Positions 42,965 through 48,000 of a stretch of 64,000 bases of DNA are shown here, one piece after another. The position numbers and the translations under genes were made by a program. Source of the stretch: Nymphaea colorata (lineage: Eukaryota; Streptophyta; Magnoliopsida; Nymphaeales; Nymphaeaceae); assembly GCF_008831285.2 (NCBI RefSeq), contig NC_045138.2, forward strand, positions 22,103,934 through 22,167,933, in the 5' to 3' direction. Below the pieces are notes generated by a model. The model was not told where the DNA came from and did no database searches. It was given only the letters and a program-made list of their open reading frames with translations. How positions within the stretch are numbered: the stretch's first letter is position 1; the number at the start of each line of letters is the position of its first letter.

Positions 42965-45011
42965 GGAGAGAGAGAGATACGCCATCTGGTTACACATGCA
43001 GCCTGATATTACATCAGGCTACGTGTGAGAGAGGCCAGATGGCTGGAGGGAAGGAGAATTTCAGTTCCTATATATATATATATAACAACCTAGTAACTTT
43101 GAGGTAGATTTGTTCAAGGAATTTAAGCTGCTCAAGGACTGTAAGCAGTTGACATACCGGCTTGGGACGAGCAGACAACTTTCCAAGTGGAAATGATGAT
43201 TTGTTACTTAATCTTACTCCCTCTAACAAAGTTCTTCTCGACAGCTTTTCTTTAGCATATGGCCAATGTGGTCTCCGACCCCGAAAGCAAGTGATGTGGT
43301 TGTGCTTCTCCAATAAACATGCAACCTTAGGCTGATCAACAATGTGACTGTATTGCCTCCATGAGCCACATCTTTTAGTGGCATGAAAACCACCAACTTT
43401 TGTCAACCACCTTCATCCACAACATCATGTCAAGGTTAATCTGTCTTCTATTCCTCTGATTTTCAGCTTGAGAAGAAAGAAACTGATTACAAAATGATGT
43501 CCAAATAGAAAATGACATTTAAACAACAGTAAAGCATCTTTTGGGTCGAACAAAGGCAGGAAGGAAAGGAAGAAAAGAAAAAGTAACAGAGATATGAAAA
43601 TATCCTGATTCGCCTATTCAGCCTTAGTAGATTACTAATTGTGACTTTCTGCAAGATTATACCAGCAATCTCATATCTGGCCCTCATTATACTCCACTCT
43701 TAGCTAAATTTGTAGAATGCACAAAATAGATGTGTTATACAAACAAGTAACTGCCACTAACCTTTTCAAGAGACAGCAAAGAAAGTTTCATAACCTATGT
43801 TTGGAGATTCAAGAAACTTTGGCTGCTTATGTAGATTCTCATATGAAACATAAACAATGATTATGCCCAGCCCTGCTTCTACCCACCATGTATCAGACCT
43901 CAAAAAACTTTACCACATAGAGTTACTCATTCCAGAAAAATATAAATTGGAAGCATATTAAACGTGCTAATCACCTGATTATCATCACACAACGAAACTC
44001 ATAGGAATATGGGTGCGGGTACAGTTGTTAAAACTAATCTTAAAATTAGAAAAACCATGATCAGTCGTGAGGATGTAATAGATGACGATTTTGTTGATTG
44101 GTGGGCGACGTGGTTGAGCAGCTTCACGTTTTTGTTAAAGCTGAACTTTAAAGCGTAACAAAGTTTCTCCTCAAAGTTCAGCTTGCAGAAGACGTATCCA
44201 CTGGTACCCAAGGGGCGGAAAAATTGTAAATTACTTCCTAGAGTTACCAGTTAAAAATCTATGGAACGAGACATATGTTATAGGCGGACGTAGTGACATA
44301 CGTTACAGGTCGACGTCATGAAACAGGTTGGAAAACCCGTTGTTTATATTCCACGGACGACATCGACCGAGGTAATCCTTCAGGAGAGCTTTCGAAAAAA
44401 AGCAAAAACTCTTTGCACAATGAATTGAGTCTTGAAGAAAACAGCTAAAAACTCTCAAACAGAAAAACAAGTCCAATTATAACGACTTAAAGGGCGATAC
44501 ATATGTAGCTGATGTACAGTACAGAATATTAATAGTACCGTCTGATTGTTTCAGAAAATGATAACTACGTTCAATTTTCGAGCCACATAGTGGTTTCGAA
44601 TAAGTGGGATAAATTCTGGAAACTAAGGATTCAAACTTTAGCTCTTGAATGAAGCAATTCTAATTGAAATTAATAAAATCCAATCATGCCAATGCCCATC
44701 CATGAATCAAAGCGTTATAAGAGAAAAAAAAAAGACAGAATACAAGAACCCCGAAACTTGCGACAAAGGAAAATGAGAAAACCCTGGGAACAGCAGTTAT
44801 GGTCAAGTAGGAAGCATGGAGAGGAAGAGAAGGGTTCCCACCTCCCACCACCGGCCGCGCGAGCTTTCAGAAGGGCGCTGCAGCTAGCGGGAGGGTGGAG
44901 GGTCAGGCGGCTATTGGCGCGACAGCTCCCAGAAGGAGCCTCGTCGAGAAGCCTGGGGCTTGGGGAGGAGGAGAGTGACGCAGCAGCCATGGAAAGGGCC
45001 GCCGAAGCCAT
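3817..45011 (-). CDS. SPP: Stromal processing peptidase, chloroplastic (15 exons seen; 3' end beyond left edge)
   Basis: The plastid stromal M16 zinc metallopeptidase removes transit peptides from imported precursors. Exons on the minus strand: 45011-44783, 43396-43158, 42149-41905, 40396-40198, 36099-36052, 34296-34189, 34101-33913, 33748-33449, 33328-33227, 29770-29636, 29416-29192, 22142-21939, 17929-17759, 15347-15198, 3954-3817. Every junction is GT-AG and phases agree, giving 894 codons; the family is about 1260 aa, so the last third is off the left edge. The N-terminus is rich in Ser and Ala, like a transit peptide. The M16 metal site is HMIEH at residues 261-265, with the distal Glu at 342, matching HxxEHx76E. 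From residue about 200 onward the product reads like known plant SPP with few changes, so the gene looks functional. Introns reach 11.2 kb and hold the transposons listed here. Exon 2's acceptor is the least certain junction. Confidence 0.95.
3955..4348. other. SPP intron 14, distal segment
   Basis: AT-rich intron DNA between exon 15 and Copia B; no motif recognised. Confidence 0.5.
4354..4603 (+). repeat. Copia B 5' LTR
   Basis: 250 bp, TG...CA ends; has a short extra segment (GGCCTAAAC region near 4443) absent from the 3' LTR. Confidence 0.95.
4973..5166 (+). pseudogene. Copia B gag, 5' part
   Basis: Begins [12 protein letters not shown]; contains [17 protein letters not shown], the typical Copia gag N-terminal motif. 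The reading frame is cut after the codons for KVEP by Copia C and continues at 10305 once the 5-bp duplication is discounted. Confidence 0.85.
5167..5443 (+). repeat. Copia C 5' LTR
   Basis: 277 bp; two C-to-T-type differences from the 3' LTR. Confidence 0.96.
5444..5456 (+). promoter_or_regulatory. Copia C primer-binding site
   Basis: TGGTATCAGAGCC directly after the 5' LTR, complementary to the 3' end of initiator methionine tRNA, as usual for Ty1-copia. Confidence 0.85.
5595..5674 (+). repeat. 40-bp tandem repeat in the Copia C leader
   Basis: Two near-identical 40-bp units (5595-5634, 5635-5674) built on GCCCTAATT motifs; only a few bases differ. Confidence 0.85.
5712..10028 (+). CDS. 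Copia C gag-pol polyprotein (intact, 1438 aa)
   Basis: A single ORF from a true ATG encodes all Copia modules in order. Gag has [13 protein letters not shown] near residue 23, and the zinc knuckle [14 protein letters not shown] starts at residue 290. The protease active site is DSG at 365-367. A GAG-pre-integrase segment (WHGRLAH) follows. Integrase has D573, D636 and E672 (D,D35E spacing). Reverse transcriptase has YVDD at 1113-1116, and RNase H has the first Asp at 1282 (TDADWAGD). The last codons run into the polypurine tract just before the 3' LTR. The usual RT block KARLVAKGF reads KARLVARWF. Coding capacity looks complete; whether it is active cannot be told from sequence. Confidence 0.96.
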   Translation: MDQPTPSLLSSSFLSQLISQKLNHSNYLTWKRQIVPFIKSHRLYGHIDGTTPAPPKYIYREVKKTVVGDQAIGASAESETSIEYDTLTESNPEYDVWLAHDQSLVAYITSTLSEEVLGRIDDDLTALELWSTLATTYSQVSEARFLQLRRQFQDIKRGTRTVLEYLNEIKNVSDQLAAIGHPVSDKDKVQQALSGLGTEFDIFCTALEVLPILPSFEDLKAKLFQHEASRVQRQNLTSPNSHNVLITGTHALQGNRTRPWTPQAGMGRGILPTPPSMNTTVATSRRVPTCFYCNKRGHVKSECWHNPQNKNNQVRRENKAAAGSVSSSSSSNPTSNVSSEVQQLLMTALSKLHLKQNEQGEWYVDSGAAAHVTGDTGTLSSVFPYLDQGSVVMGDGSHHTISHIGNAQISMGSSSIPLKDVLVVPSVKKNIISVSKLIDDTHSFVEFTPSSVYVKDARTKRTFAEGTRKGDMYVLEEAPKLSKSHSSDPSFSIHSEINVAEYNKPSIWHGRLAHCSQSFVRSLVADGLLDKSSLSSVSESSMCSSCHLCKSHALPFQLINKRASKVFDTIHSDVWGPAPIPSSSGSRYYVIFIDSYSRYTWIHFIKHKSEVFCLFTQFHALVRNKYSSNIVHFQCDGGGEFTSNEFTEYLLDNGITRQTSCPHTPQQNGIAERKHRHIVESALSMMHDTDLPMTLWTEAFHTAVHVINRLPLALLDGKSPFFLLHQEQPCYEDVRVCGCVCYVHVDVSLRNKFQDRAVLCRFIGYAENYKGYRCYNPKTGRVHISRHVVFYESRLQDSKATSLTLKDKNEVYDTWLHAEILRQGAEKLNKHKEQAVNEPETPVGSSLDSVPPFPQPNDSPPYNRFSGLVYSRRSVPTAEPTAVPRQSQRVRHPIDRWVSYNTFSLDFQLFMTEVNKKVEPKSYHHASKEKCWVEAMNEEMAALHECQTWQIVPRPNTKNVVGSKWVYKLKYKPDGSIDRHKARLVARWFTQQYGEDYDETFSPVIKMGTIRVIISLAVSYGWPLYQLDVTNAFLHGILKEEVYMEQPPGYTTHDPQQWVCKLQKSLYGLKQASRSWFDRFSHHIQQVGFLRSSLDHSLFIYHSGEATTWLLIYVDDIVITGNSTSHISYVKNMLKQEFKMKDLGELRYFLGVELDRTNDRLTLTQHKYTLDVLDRAGMTNCKPITTPSVLNTKLTSSDGTAAYSDPTFYRSIVGMLQYLTFTRPDIVYAVNQISQFMHAPTEGHMDAAKRILRYLKASLGDGLVYTKCPNLSLGHSIYTYTDADWAGDPDDRRSVSGFCLFLDSNLICWSSKKQRAVARSNTEAEYRAMAAGTAEASWLRHLLGELNLPIAQSSLLCDNQSAIKIAFNPILHNRTKHIEIDQHFIRQKVEEAEIVPTYISTSEQIADIFTKGLTGQHFWDLKNKLCMVKSHAQLEGGC
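10023..10299 (+). repeat. Copia C 3' LTR
   Basis: 277 bp partner of 5167-5443, followed by GAACC. Confidence 0.96.
10300..11042 (+). pseudogene. Copia B gag, 3' part
   Basis: Resumes gag after the Copia C insertion: [17 protein letters not shown], later [17 protein letters not shown], and the zinc knuckle [15 protein letters not shown] frameshift lies between about 10563 and 10611, and a stop at 11040-11042 separates it from pol. Confidence 0.88.
11061..14357 (+). pseudogene. Copia B pol remnant (PR-IN-RT-RH)
   Basis: Protease region reads [13 protein letters not shown], with His where the catalytic Asp of DSG is expected. Integrase ([18 protein letters not shown]) is followed by an in-frame TAG at 11973-11975, in a Gln position of the family. 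A second TAG is at 12405-12407. RT retains YVDDMIVTG but is broken near 13466, where bases are missing. RNase H is split by a frameshift near 14133-14223. The protein cannot be made intact. Confidence 0.9.
14352..14591 (+). repeat. Copia B 3' LTR
   Basis: 240 bp partner of 4354-4603, immediately after a polypurine tract and followed by TTAAT. Confidence 0.95.
14597..15197. other. SPP intron 14, exon-proximal segment
   Basis: AT-rich intron sequence between Copia B and exon 14; no further feature recognised. Confidence 0.5.
15198..15347 (-). CDS. SPP: SPP exon 14
   Basis: Encodes [17 protein letters not shown] and [20 protein letters not shown], ending EQ. It opens intron 14 (11.2 kb), which contains the nested Copia pair. 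Confidence 0.94.
15348..16097. other. SPP intron 13 segment
   Basis: AT-rich, non-coding on both strands; nothing recognised. Confidence 0.45.
16098..16526. mobile_element. MITE-like inverted-repeat element, copy 1
   Basis: Ends ATCATAGCCACAAATAT and its inverted copy at 16510-16526. The next block (TTCTTGGGTTTTTATCGG) and the AT-rich interior recur at 18487-18852 and 41106-41518. No coding capacity. No clear target duplication, so the superfamily is uncertain. Confidence 0.7.
16866..17110 (-). mobile_element. tRNA-derived SINE with target-site duplication
   Basis: The minus-strand body is about 17095-16881 (215 bp). Near its 5' end lies an RNA polymerase III A box (TGGCTTAGCTGG, complement of 17072-17083) and 44 nt further a B box (GGTTTGATTCTCC, complement of 17027-17039). 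The 3' end is A-rich (AAAGCAAAAGAAAAAG). The flanks TTATACAGGCAACTT (16866-16880) and TTATACAGACAGCTT (17096-17110) form a 15-bp duplication with two mismatches. Together these fit a retroposed SINE in SPP intron 13. The family is not identified. Confidence 0.82.
17111..17758. other. SPP intron 13, exon-proximal segment
   Basis: AT-rich intron DNA between the SINE and exon 13; nothing recognised. Confidence 0.45.
17759..17929 (-). CDS. SPP: SPP exon 13
   Basis: Encodes [17 protein letters not shown] through the variable middle to [18 protein letters not shown]. Acceptor TTTGCAG, donor GTTTGT. Confidence 0.94.
17930..18486. other. SPP intron 12, distal segment
   Basis: AT-rich intron sequence; nothing recognised. 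Confidence 0.45.
18487..18852. mobile_element. MITE-like inverted-repeat element, copy 2
   Basis: Begins AGTCACAAATATCATTCTC and ends with an inverted TTTTTGTGACT; the interior is similar to the copies at 16098 and 41106. More diverged than copy 1. Confidence 0.55.
19111..19464. mobile_element. Second hAT-like element, related to the one at 509-1819
   Basis: Left end CTATGTCACATGGATGCGGG, right end (reversed) CTAAGTCACACAGTTGC. Flanks TCTAAAAA (19111-19118) and TCTAAAAG (19457-19464) are an 8-bp duplication with one mismatch. Subterminal GGTGCGGG repeats mirror the GGTACGGG repeats of the first element. About 337 bp, with a long (TA)n run inside and no ORF. Confidence 0.8.
19217..19257. repeat. 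(TA)n microsatellite
   Basis: About 40 bp of uninterrupted TA repeats inside the second hAT-like element. Confidence 0.9.
20180..21581 (+). mobile_element. PIF/Harbinger-like element carrying a gene fragment (Pack-type)
   Basis: The body is 20183-21578 (1396 bp). Both ends carry the perfect 17-bp inverted repeat GGCCACGTTTGATGGCC, flanked by TAA at 20180-20182 and 21579-21581. A 3-bp TAA/TTA duplication and GGCC-type ends are characteristic of PIF/Harbinger and Tourist-like elements. There is no transposase. The cargo is a GC-rich segment (20390-20625) joined to a divinyl reductase gene fragment. A degenerate copy of the end motif lies at about 21460-21480. It sits in SPP intron 12, antisense to the host gene. 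Confidence 0.88.
20626..21363 (+). pseudogene. DVR: Captured fragment of divinyl chlorophyllide a 8-vinyl-reductase
   Basis: The intact enzyme reduces the 8-vinyl group of divinyl chlorophyllide in chlorophyll synthesis in plastids. Recognisable blocks include [97 protein letters not shown] and [19 protein letters not shown]. Missing are the transit peptide, the Gly-rich NADPH-binding N-terminus and the C-terminal tail; after LNPED it runs into unrelated sequence ending at 21405. The frame is open with no stop, but no ATG precedes the homology in frame. One conserved LLSAIC-type site reads LLPAIC. It is probably a non-functional capture, though still open enough to be young. Confidence 0.9.
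21582..21938. other. SPP intron 12, exon-proximal segment
   Basis: AT-rich intron DNA between the Pack-type element and exon 12; nothing else seen. Confidence 0.45.
21939..22142 (-). CDS. SPP: SPP exon 12
   Basis: Encodes [16 protein letters not shown], then [20 protein letters not shown] and IEAEPE. Flanked by the Copia-bearing intron 11 and by intron 12, which holds the DVR-carrying element. Confidence 0.94.
22143..22798. other. SPP intron 11, distal segment
   Basis: AT-rich intron DNA between exon 12 and Copia D; nothing recognised. Confidence 0.45.
22804..23021 (-). repeat. Copia D 3' LTR
   Basis: 218 bp with TG...CA ends; partner of 27431-27652. Confidence 0.93.
23036..26344 (-). pseudogene. 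Copia D pol remnant (PR, IN, RT, RH)
   Basis: Protease has [11 protein letters not shown] (26344-26129). A GAG-pre-integrase part (26095-25823) follows, then an integrase ORF (25795-24455) with [10 protein letters not shown] and RTDNALEFK. The usual [11 protein letters not shown] reads [11 protein letters not shown]. Integrase also holds an in-frame 11-residue tandem duplication (KKGYKCFDP repeated). RT and RNase H are split over at least four frames (24480-24295, 23872-23603, 23590-23399, 23405-23169), with small insertions such as a duplicated CATCTCATGGAAGA near 23217. Not functional. Confidence 0.9.
24992..25057 (-). repeat. 33-bp in-frame tandem duplication in Copia D integrase
   Basis: Units 24992-25024 and 25025-25057 differ at about two positions and encode [11 protein letters not shown] twice. 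Confidence 0.9.
26345..27416 (-). other. Copia D leader in place of gag
   Basis: No gag zinc knuckle or RWxxxI motif in any frame. The sequence is rich in CAGATCTGAT and GCAGCAA segments similar to the Copia A leader. Confidence 0.6.
27431..27652 (-). repeat. Copia D 5' LTR
   Basis: 222 bp; differs from the 3' LTR by a few substitutions and GA-repeat length. Confidence 0.93.
27658..28380. other. SPP intron 11 segment
   Basis: AT-rich, non-coding; nothing recognised. Confidence 0.45.
28381..28410. repeat. (CT)n microsatellite
   Basis: CT repeats broken by single substitutions. Confidence 0.85.
28430..28675. repeat. 92-bp tandem repeat, about 2.7 copies
   Basis: Units start GTTGGAAG at 28430, 28522 and 28613 and share CCAGACCA and ATTTTGCTTCTCGTTCTA blocks; the third is partial and more diverged. 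SPP intron 11. Confidence 0.85.
28676..29191. other. SPP intron 11, exon-proximal segment
   Basis: Unremarkable intron DNA; nothing recognised. Confidence 0.45.
29192..29416 (-). CDS. SPP: SPP exon 11
   Basis: Encodes [20 protein letters not shown] through [20 protein letters not shown] to TLEE. The donor GTGATG at 29191 opens the 7-kb intron holding the antisense Copia element. Confidence 0.95.
29636..29770 (-). CDS. SPP: SPP exon 10
   Basis: Encodes [20 protein letters not shown] and [11 protein letters not shown], a strongly conserved block of the second M16 unit. Acceptor TTTGCAG, donor GTTTGC, both in phase 0. Confidence 0.95.
30020..30277 (-). repeat. Possible solo LTR or LTR-like fragment
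   Basis: On the minus strand it starts TGTTAATAGG at 30277 and includes a TATA-like box (complement of GGGATATTTATAC near 30113) with TTCTCTTG/TTCCACTC-type text, resembling a Copia LTR promoter half. I could not find a matching target duplication or a second copy, so the call is weak. Confidence 0.25.
30278..33226. other. SPP intron 9 body
   Basis: Mostly AT-rich and non-coding on both strands. Around 32200-32900 the base composition changes and the stretch ends TTTGAAATAAAACGAAGG, which could be the 3' end of an old retroposon, but no protein motif supports this. Confidence 0.4.
33227..33328 (-). CDS. SPP: SPP exon 9
   Basis: A 34-codon exon reading [20 protein letters not shown] and on to RINTRYK. 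Strong acceptor (CTGCAG) and donor (GTGTAT). It starts intron 9, 3.5 kb of repeat-rich DNA. Confidence 0.94.
33449..33748 (-). CDS. SPP: SPP exon 8
   Basis: A 300-nt exon with the variable Pro/Ser-rich linker, then [12 protein letters not shown] and [14 protein letters not shown]. Ends on a codon boundary at a GTAACT donor. Confidence 0.94.
33913..34101 (-). CDS. SPP: SPP exon 7
   Basis: Encodes the conserved HSENKL...[17 protein letters not shown] segment and [20 protein letters not shown]. Joined to exon 6 by an 87-nt intron; the donor is GTACGT. Confidence 0.96.
34189..34296 (-). CDS. SPP: SPP exon 6 (distal zinc-ligand Glu)
   Basis: Encodes [20 protein letters not shown] and following residues. 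Glu 342 sits 77 residues after the second His of HMIEH, the spacing expected for the third zinc ligand of pitrilysin-type enzymes. Confidence 0.96.
34506..34634. repeat. 43-bp tandem repeat, three copies
   Basis: Units 34506-34548, 34549-34591 and 34592-34634 share CCTATTCCACCTA, GAATGTCATA and GGAAGTTGCTAGTA, with a few substitutions. SPP intron 5. Confidence 0.92.
34772..35200. mobile_element. Possible further diverged copy of the MITE-like family
   Basis: Begins TAGTCACAAGTATCATTTTC, like the start of the copy at 18487, and ends near AATATCTGGGACTA, an approximate inverted match. The interior is A-rich, as in the other copies. Confidence 0.35.
35201..36051. other. SPP intron 5, exon-proximal segment
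   Basis: AT-rich. A segment near 35750-35860 resembles 35085-35195 (shared TCAAAATGGCAA and ATATCAGC), suggesting another fragment of the same repeat. Nothing coding. Confidence 0.4.
36052..36099 (-). CDS. SPP: SPP exon 5 (48-nt exon)
   Basis: A 16-codon exon ([16 protein letters not shown]) between a 3.9-kb and a 1.8-kb intron. It is too short for ORF finding and was located from the protein gap between exons 4 and 6. Acceptor TAG, donor GTATGT. Confidence 0.9.
36100..39209. other. SPP intron 4 body
   Basis: Non-coding. Open stretches such as 38220-38675 (+) show no recognisable domain. A GA-rich tract lies near 38845-38880. Confidence 0.45.
39210..40060. mobile_element. GATAC-repeat inverted-terminal element
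   Basis: About 851 bp bounded by ATTTAAATCAGTGTTGTA and an inverted ATTTAAATCAATGTTGTA. Subterminal regions are packed with GTATCGTA/TACGATAC motifs on both strands, clustered at 39227-39410 and again at 39970-40040. No transposase. The palindromic end sequence hides any target duplication. It lies in SPP intron 4. Confidence 0.75.
40198..40396 (-). CDS. SPP: SPP exon 4 (HxxEH zinc site)
   Basis: Carries the inverted zinc motif HMIEH (residues 261-265), where the two His bind zinc and the Glu is the catalytic base, followed by the conserved [20 protein letters not shown] block. Confidence 0.97.
40397..41105. other. SPP intron 3, distal segment
   Basis: AT-rich intron sequence with a (CA)n run at about 40411-40430; nothing else recognised. 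Confidence 0.45.
41106..41518. mobile_element. MITE-like inverted-repeat element, copy 3
   Basis: Starts TGTCACAAATATCGTTCTGG followed by GGTTTTTATCGG, as in copy 1, and ends with inverted CATGATATCTGTGACA. The interior is AT-rich and non-coding. SPP intron 3. Confidence 0.65.
41905..42149 (-). CDS. SPP: SPP exon 3
   Basis: Encodes the start of the conserved mature region, including [20 protein letters not shown], typical of the first M16 domain. Flanked by TAG acceptor and GTATAT donor; ends two bases into an Arg codon completed by exon 4. Confidence 0.93.
42150..42864. other. SPP intron 2, distal segment
   Basis: AT-rich and non-coding; nothing recognised. Confidence 0.45.
42865..42976. 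repeat. Compound (CA)n(CATA)n(TA)n(GA)n microsatellite
   Basis: Continuous short repeats dominated by ATAC tetranucleotides, adjoining the hairpin at 42981. Confidence 0.9.
42981..43043. repeat. Short foldback/hairpin
   Basis: Arms GCCATCTGG...CAGCCTGAT and ATCAGGCT...CCAGATGGC pair around a short loop with an internal asymmetric bulge. SPP intron 2. Confidence 0.7.
43158..43396 (-). CDS. SPP: SPP exon 2
   Basis: Weakly conserved linker after the transit peptide. The donor GTATGT at 43157 is strong. The acceptor at 43398-43397 was chosen because it is the nearest AG that fits the phase left by exon 1 (1 nt carried); its upstream tract is not very pyrimidine-rich. Confidence 0.65.
43397..44782. 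other. SPP intron 1
   Basis: Non-coding. A stretch near 44000-44220 contains GGGTGCGGGTACAG and GGTACCC, slightly like hAT subterminal repeats of this window, and an open frame without a recognised domain. Confidence 0.4.
44783..45011 (-). CDS. SPP: SPP exon 1 (start codon, transit peptide)
   Basis: Starts [13 protein letters not shown] and encodes about 76 residues rich in Ser, Ala and Arg, as in a chloroplast transit peptide. An ATG 36 codons upstream is in frame, but the stretch between is an acidic/Arg GA-repeat translation, so I chose the downstream ATG. The donor is GTTTTC at 44782. Confidence 0.75.
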
Positions 45012-48000
45012 GAAACCAGTGACCAAGATTCCTTCCCCACGCTCTCTCTCTCCCTCTCTCTCAAGCAACTTTGCGTGCTCCCGTCTTGTGATGGATATGA
45101 CTCCGGCGACGCCGAGCACTTTGGACCGAGAAACAATAATATCTGTGCAATTTCAATGGAAACTAATTAACAGAAAACTTCCCAACTTTACAAATATTTA
45201 ATGAACCCACTTAATCATTTATATATTTTGGGGAGCAGGTTATTTGTTAACGTTAACAAATAACAACAGGACAGGTTAAATATTATGGTCTCTGACAAAA
45301 CAAAAGACTATGTCTAATGATCTAAAAGTAATCAAAATCTTGTTACTGGTTAAATGGAAGACCCTCCCTCCTATCAGGGCAAAAGTAATACCAAAAATTT
45401 TTCCATAAAACTTTTTTAACATGGGAACATATCTTCTCATATTAGCAAGCATCATTTCATCGTAAAAAAATGTCATGGTACGGCTAACTACAAAGCCTTT
45501 CGAGTATGGTTTCCTAAATCAGGAAAACAAAACTTTAAAAGCTGTGATTAAAAGTGCTATGACAGTCAAATTAGCAGTTTGCTTTTGAATTTCAGAAGTT
45601 ATGAACCTGGCTTTTGCAAAAAACCTGTAAAATGTAGTTGTTCAGATGGAAGGCACTCATTTGCTTGTGATAAAGGTATTCCTCTTCACTCCTCCCACAA
45701 ACTTGGTCGCGTGGCACTTCCAATTTCCTAATTGCCCATGGATCACACGCAGCTTTTAAAGGGGCTAAATTGATTTTTATGTAGTGAGCTCAAGTATAAA
45801 TTAAGATGTGACGCTCACACTTTAAACTCAATTTGAATACAACTTTATGAGATAGCGATTTTGTGCCATGCCCTAAGTTATAGCTGCAGTGTGCAATTGC
45901 GCTTTACTTTATTTACATCTAGAAACATAATTGGTTTTTAGTTTTTTACATGTCAGTGTACCTTTAAGTTTGATATCTAAATTTGGAATGCTCCTCAACC
46001 AGAAATTTTTTACTCTGCCACTGTCCCTACAAAAAAAAAAAGAAAAAAAGAAAAAAAAAATGTATTCCCATGGTTTATATTAAAAGGGTATTTTAGTCAT
46101 TTTATATTGGTAATTTTTATTTATATCAATTTTCCTATGTAGGGGAGCCTTCCATATAGTTAACAGGGGCATTTTGATTAATTTGAGTTCACAACAAATG
46201 GACCCTTAATATGAAACGTAATAAATAACATGCTGCGATCATAGGATTTGATATTCATATATAATTGGTTCCAGTTTTCATGGAACCTCAGCCAAACATA
46301 AAACTTAGATTGGTGTGGACACATGGTGGCTAGTGTGGGCAGTTGTTCACACCAACCTCACAAAATTAGTTTAATATATATGTTAATCTGTTCGTATATT
46401 TGATTGTTATACGTATAAGCGTCTCAAAGAAATTCAAGGTATTAAATGAGTGACCCACCTAGAAAAAAATCTCTGACTCCGCTAGTGATTAAGACCCAGT
46501 TATCAAATTGTACACTGAACTTGTTAAGCAATTGAATATAAAATATTTCACTTTATATAGATTTGTATTCAGTGGTAAGCAAATAGATGCATTTGACCCA
46601 TTTACAGCATTGCTAATTTACTATACTTTACAGTGAAAACTGCACTGAGGCCTGCTTGTGGTTATGGTGGCATAAGATGATAAGATCAGTAGGTCATAGG
46701 CAAAAAGTAATGTATCAGTTTTTGAAGCCCAATAGTTTTGGCAACAGTCAAGGCCCTACCCACTATACCAACCACATGAAGGATTCATAATTACAAACTT
46801 TATATTCTGAAAATCATAAAAATTAAAATTTATCGTATTTGAATTGTAGATCGTCATTGTATCTTTGAAATTGAAGGTATCGCTTGAAATAGTGTTTTGA
46901 AAGCAAAATCATTTTCTACTTCTAAAAATTGGTCGTAGGGTGTCTTCCAAAGCCCCCCTAAAATAATTGTATTCTTTTATGAAAAATTTCGGGCATATCA
47001 CTTGATTTTTATTTCCCCATAGATCAAGAGCTTTGTCGGCTAATTTGGAGAAGGATTATGCATAAGACCTGCAGTTAATGTTTAATCATGTCGACATAAC
47101 TGACTGGTGCTTGTGTGACTTGATAAATTATTGAAATAAGCAAGAAGTAGTGCTTTCCAGGGGCATAGATAGATGGGGGCTTCGTGGGGCATATGCTTCA
47201 TGGAGCACATTCTATGAAAGCTTAAATTAGTGGTTGAATTGAATGGATATGCTTCTAATAGATCTGGGTCCAATTATATAGGACAACCATGTTACTATAT
47301 ACTTAGTGCTTCATGGAAAAAAAAAAATCTAGCTTGGCCCCTGGTGCTTTAGTTTTCTTTAAGTGGCACACTCTCTCTCCCTCTCTCTCTCTCTCTCACA
47401 CACATCTTATTAGTTGCTTAAGTTTTTCAAGGGATAGGCACATGAAGTGGGAGGAGCTGGCAACCTTGAAGCTTATTTTATCATTTTTATCATACTTTAT
47501 ATGGACATAAGTAAATTCTCATAAAAGCATTTATCAAGTCATGTTGCAAAAGAGGAGCCACTAATGCACAAATTGAAGCACGATAGGACACGACATACAC
47601 CAAAGAGACCTTGTATCATAGGAAATAAGGGGTTGAGTGGGGGTTTCGGTCTTCTTTGGGCAGTGGGTCAAAACCCCGCTCACCTAAAAAAATTGTTTGA
47701 GTCATGTCAGAAGTGAGTTTTGTGTTAATTTTCTGTTTTATTTATTATCTAGTGCTACTTGGATGTATACTTATATTTAACGACATGTATCTTGCTATTT
47801 TCTGTCAGACCAGAAAACAAGGTTGTTAGTAATTTGGATTTGACAAGGCAAATGAACGAGCTTCAAACTGGAATTTGAACTGTAGGAAGGTCCAAGTTTC
47901 ATGACAATTAAATATCGTTTAATCAAATTTTAAAAACTGCTTTGCCCTCTAGTTTTCTAAAAATGACATAACCTGATTTTAACTGTTTTATAGCATCAAA

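Noticed and set aside
44903-45136. Alternative minus-strand ORFs over SPP exon 1
   Set aside because: Different frame from the transit peptide and dominated by translation of a GA repeat.
47620-47700. Possible second tRNA-derived SINE
   Set aside because: Only a weak B-box-like GGGTCAAAACCCC is visible; no matching A box at normal spacing and no flanking duplication.
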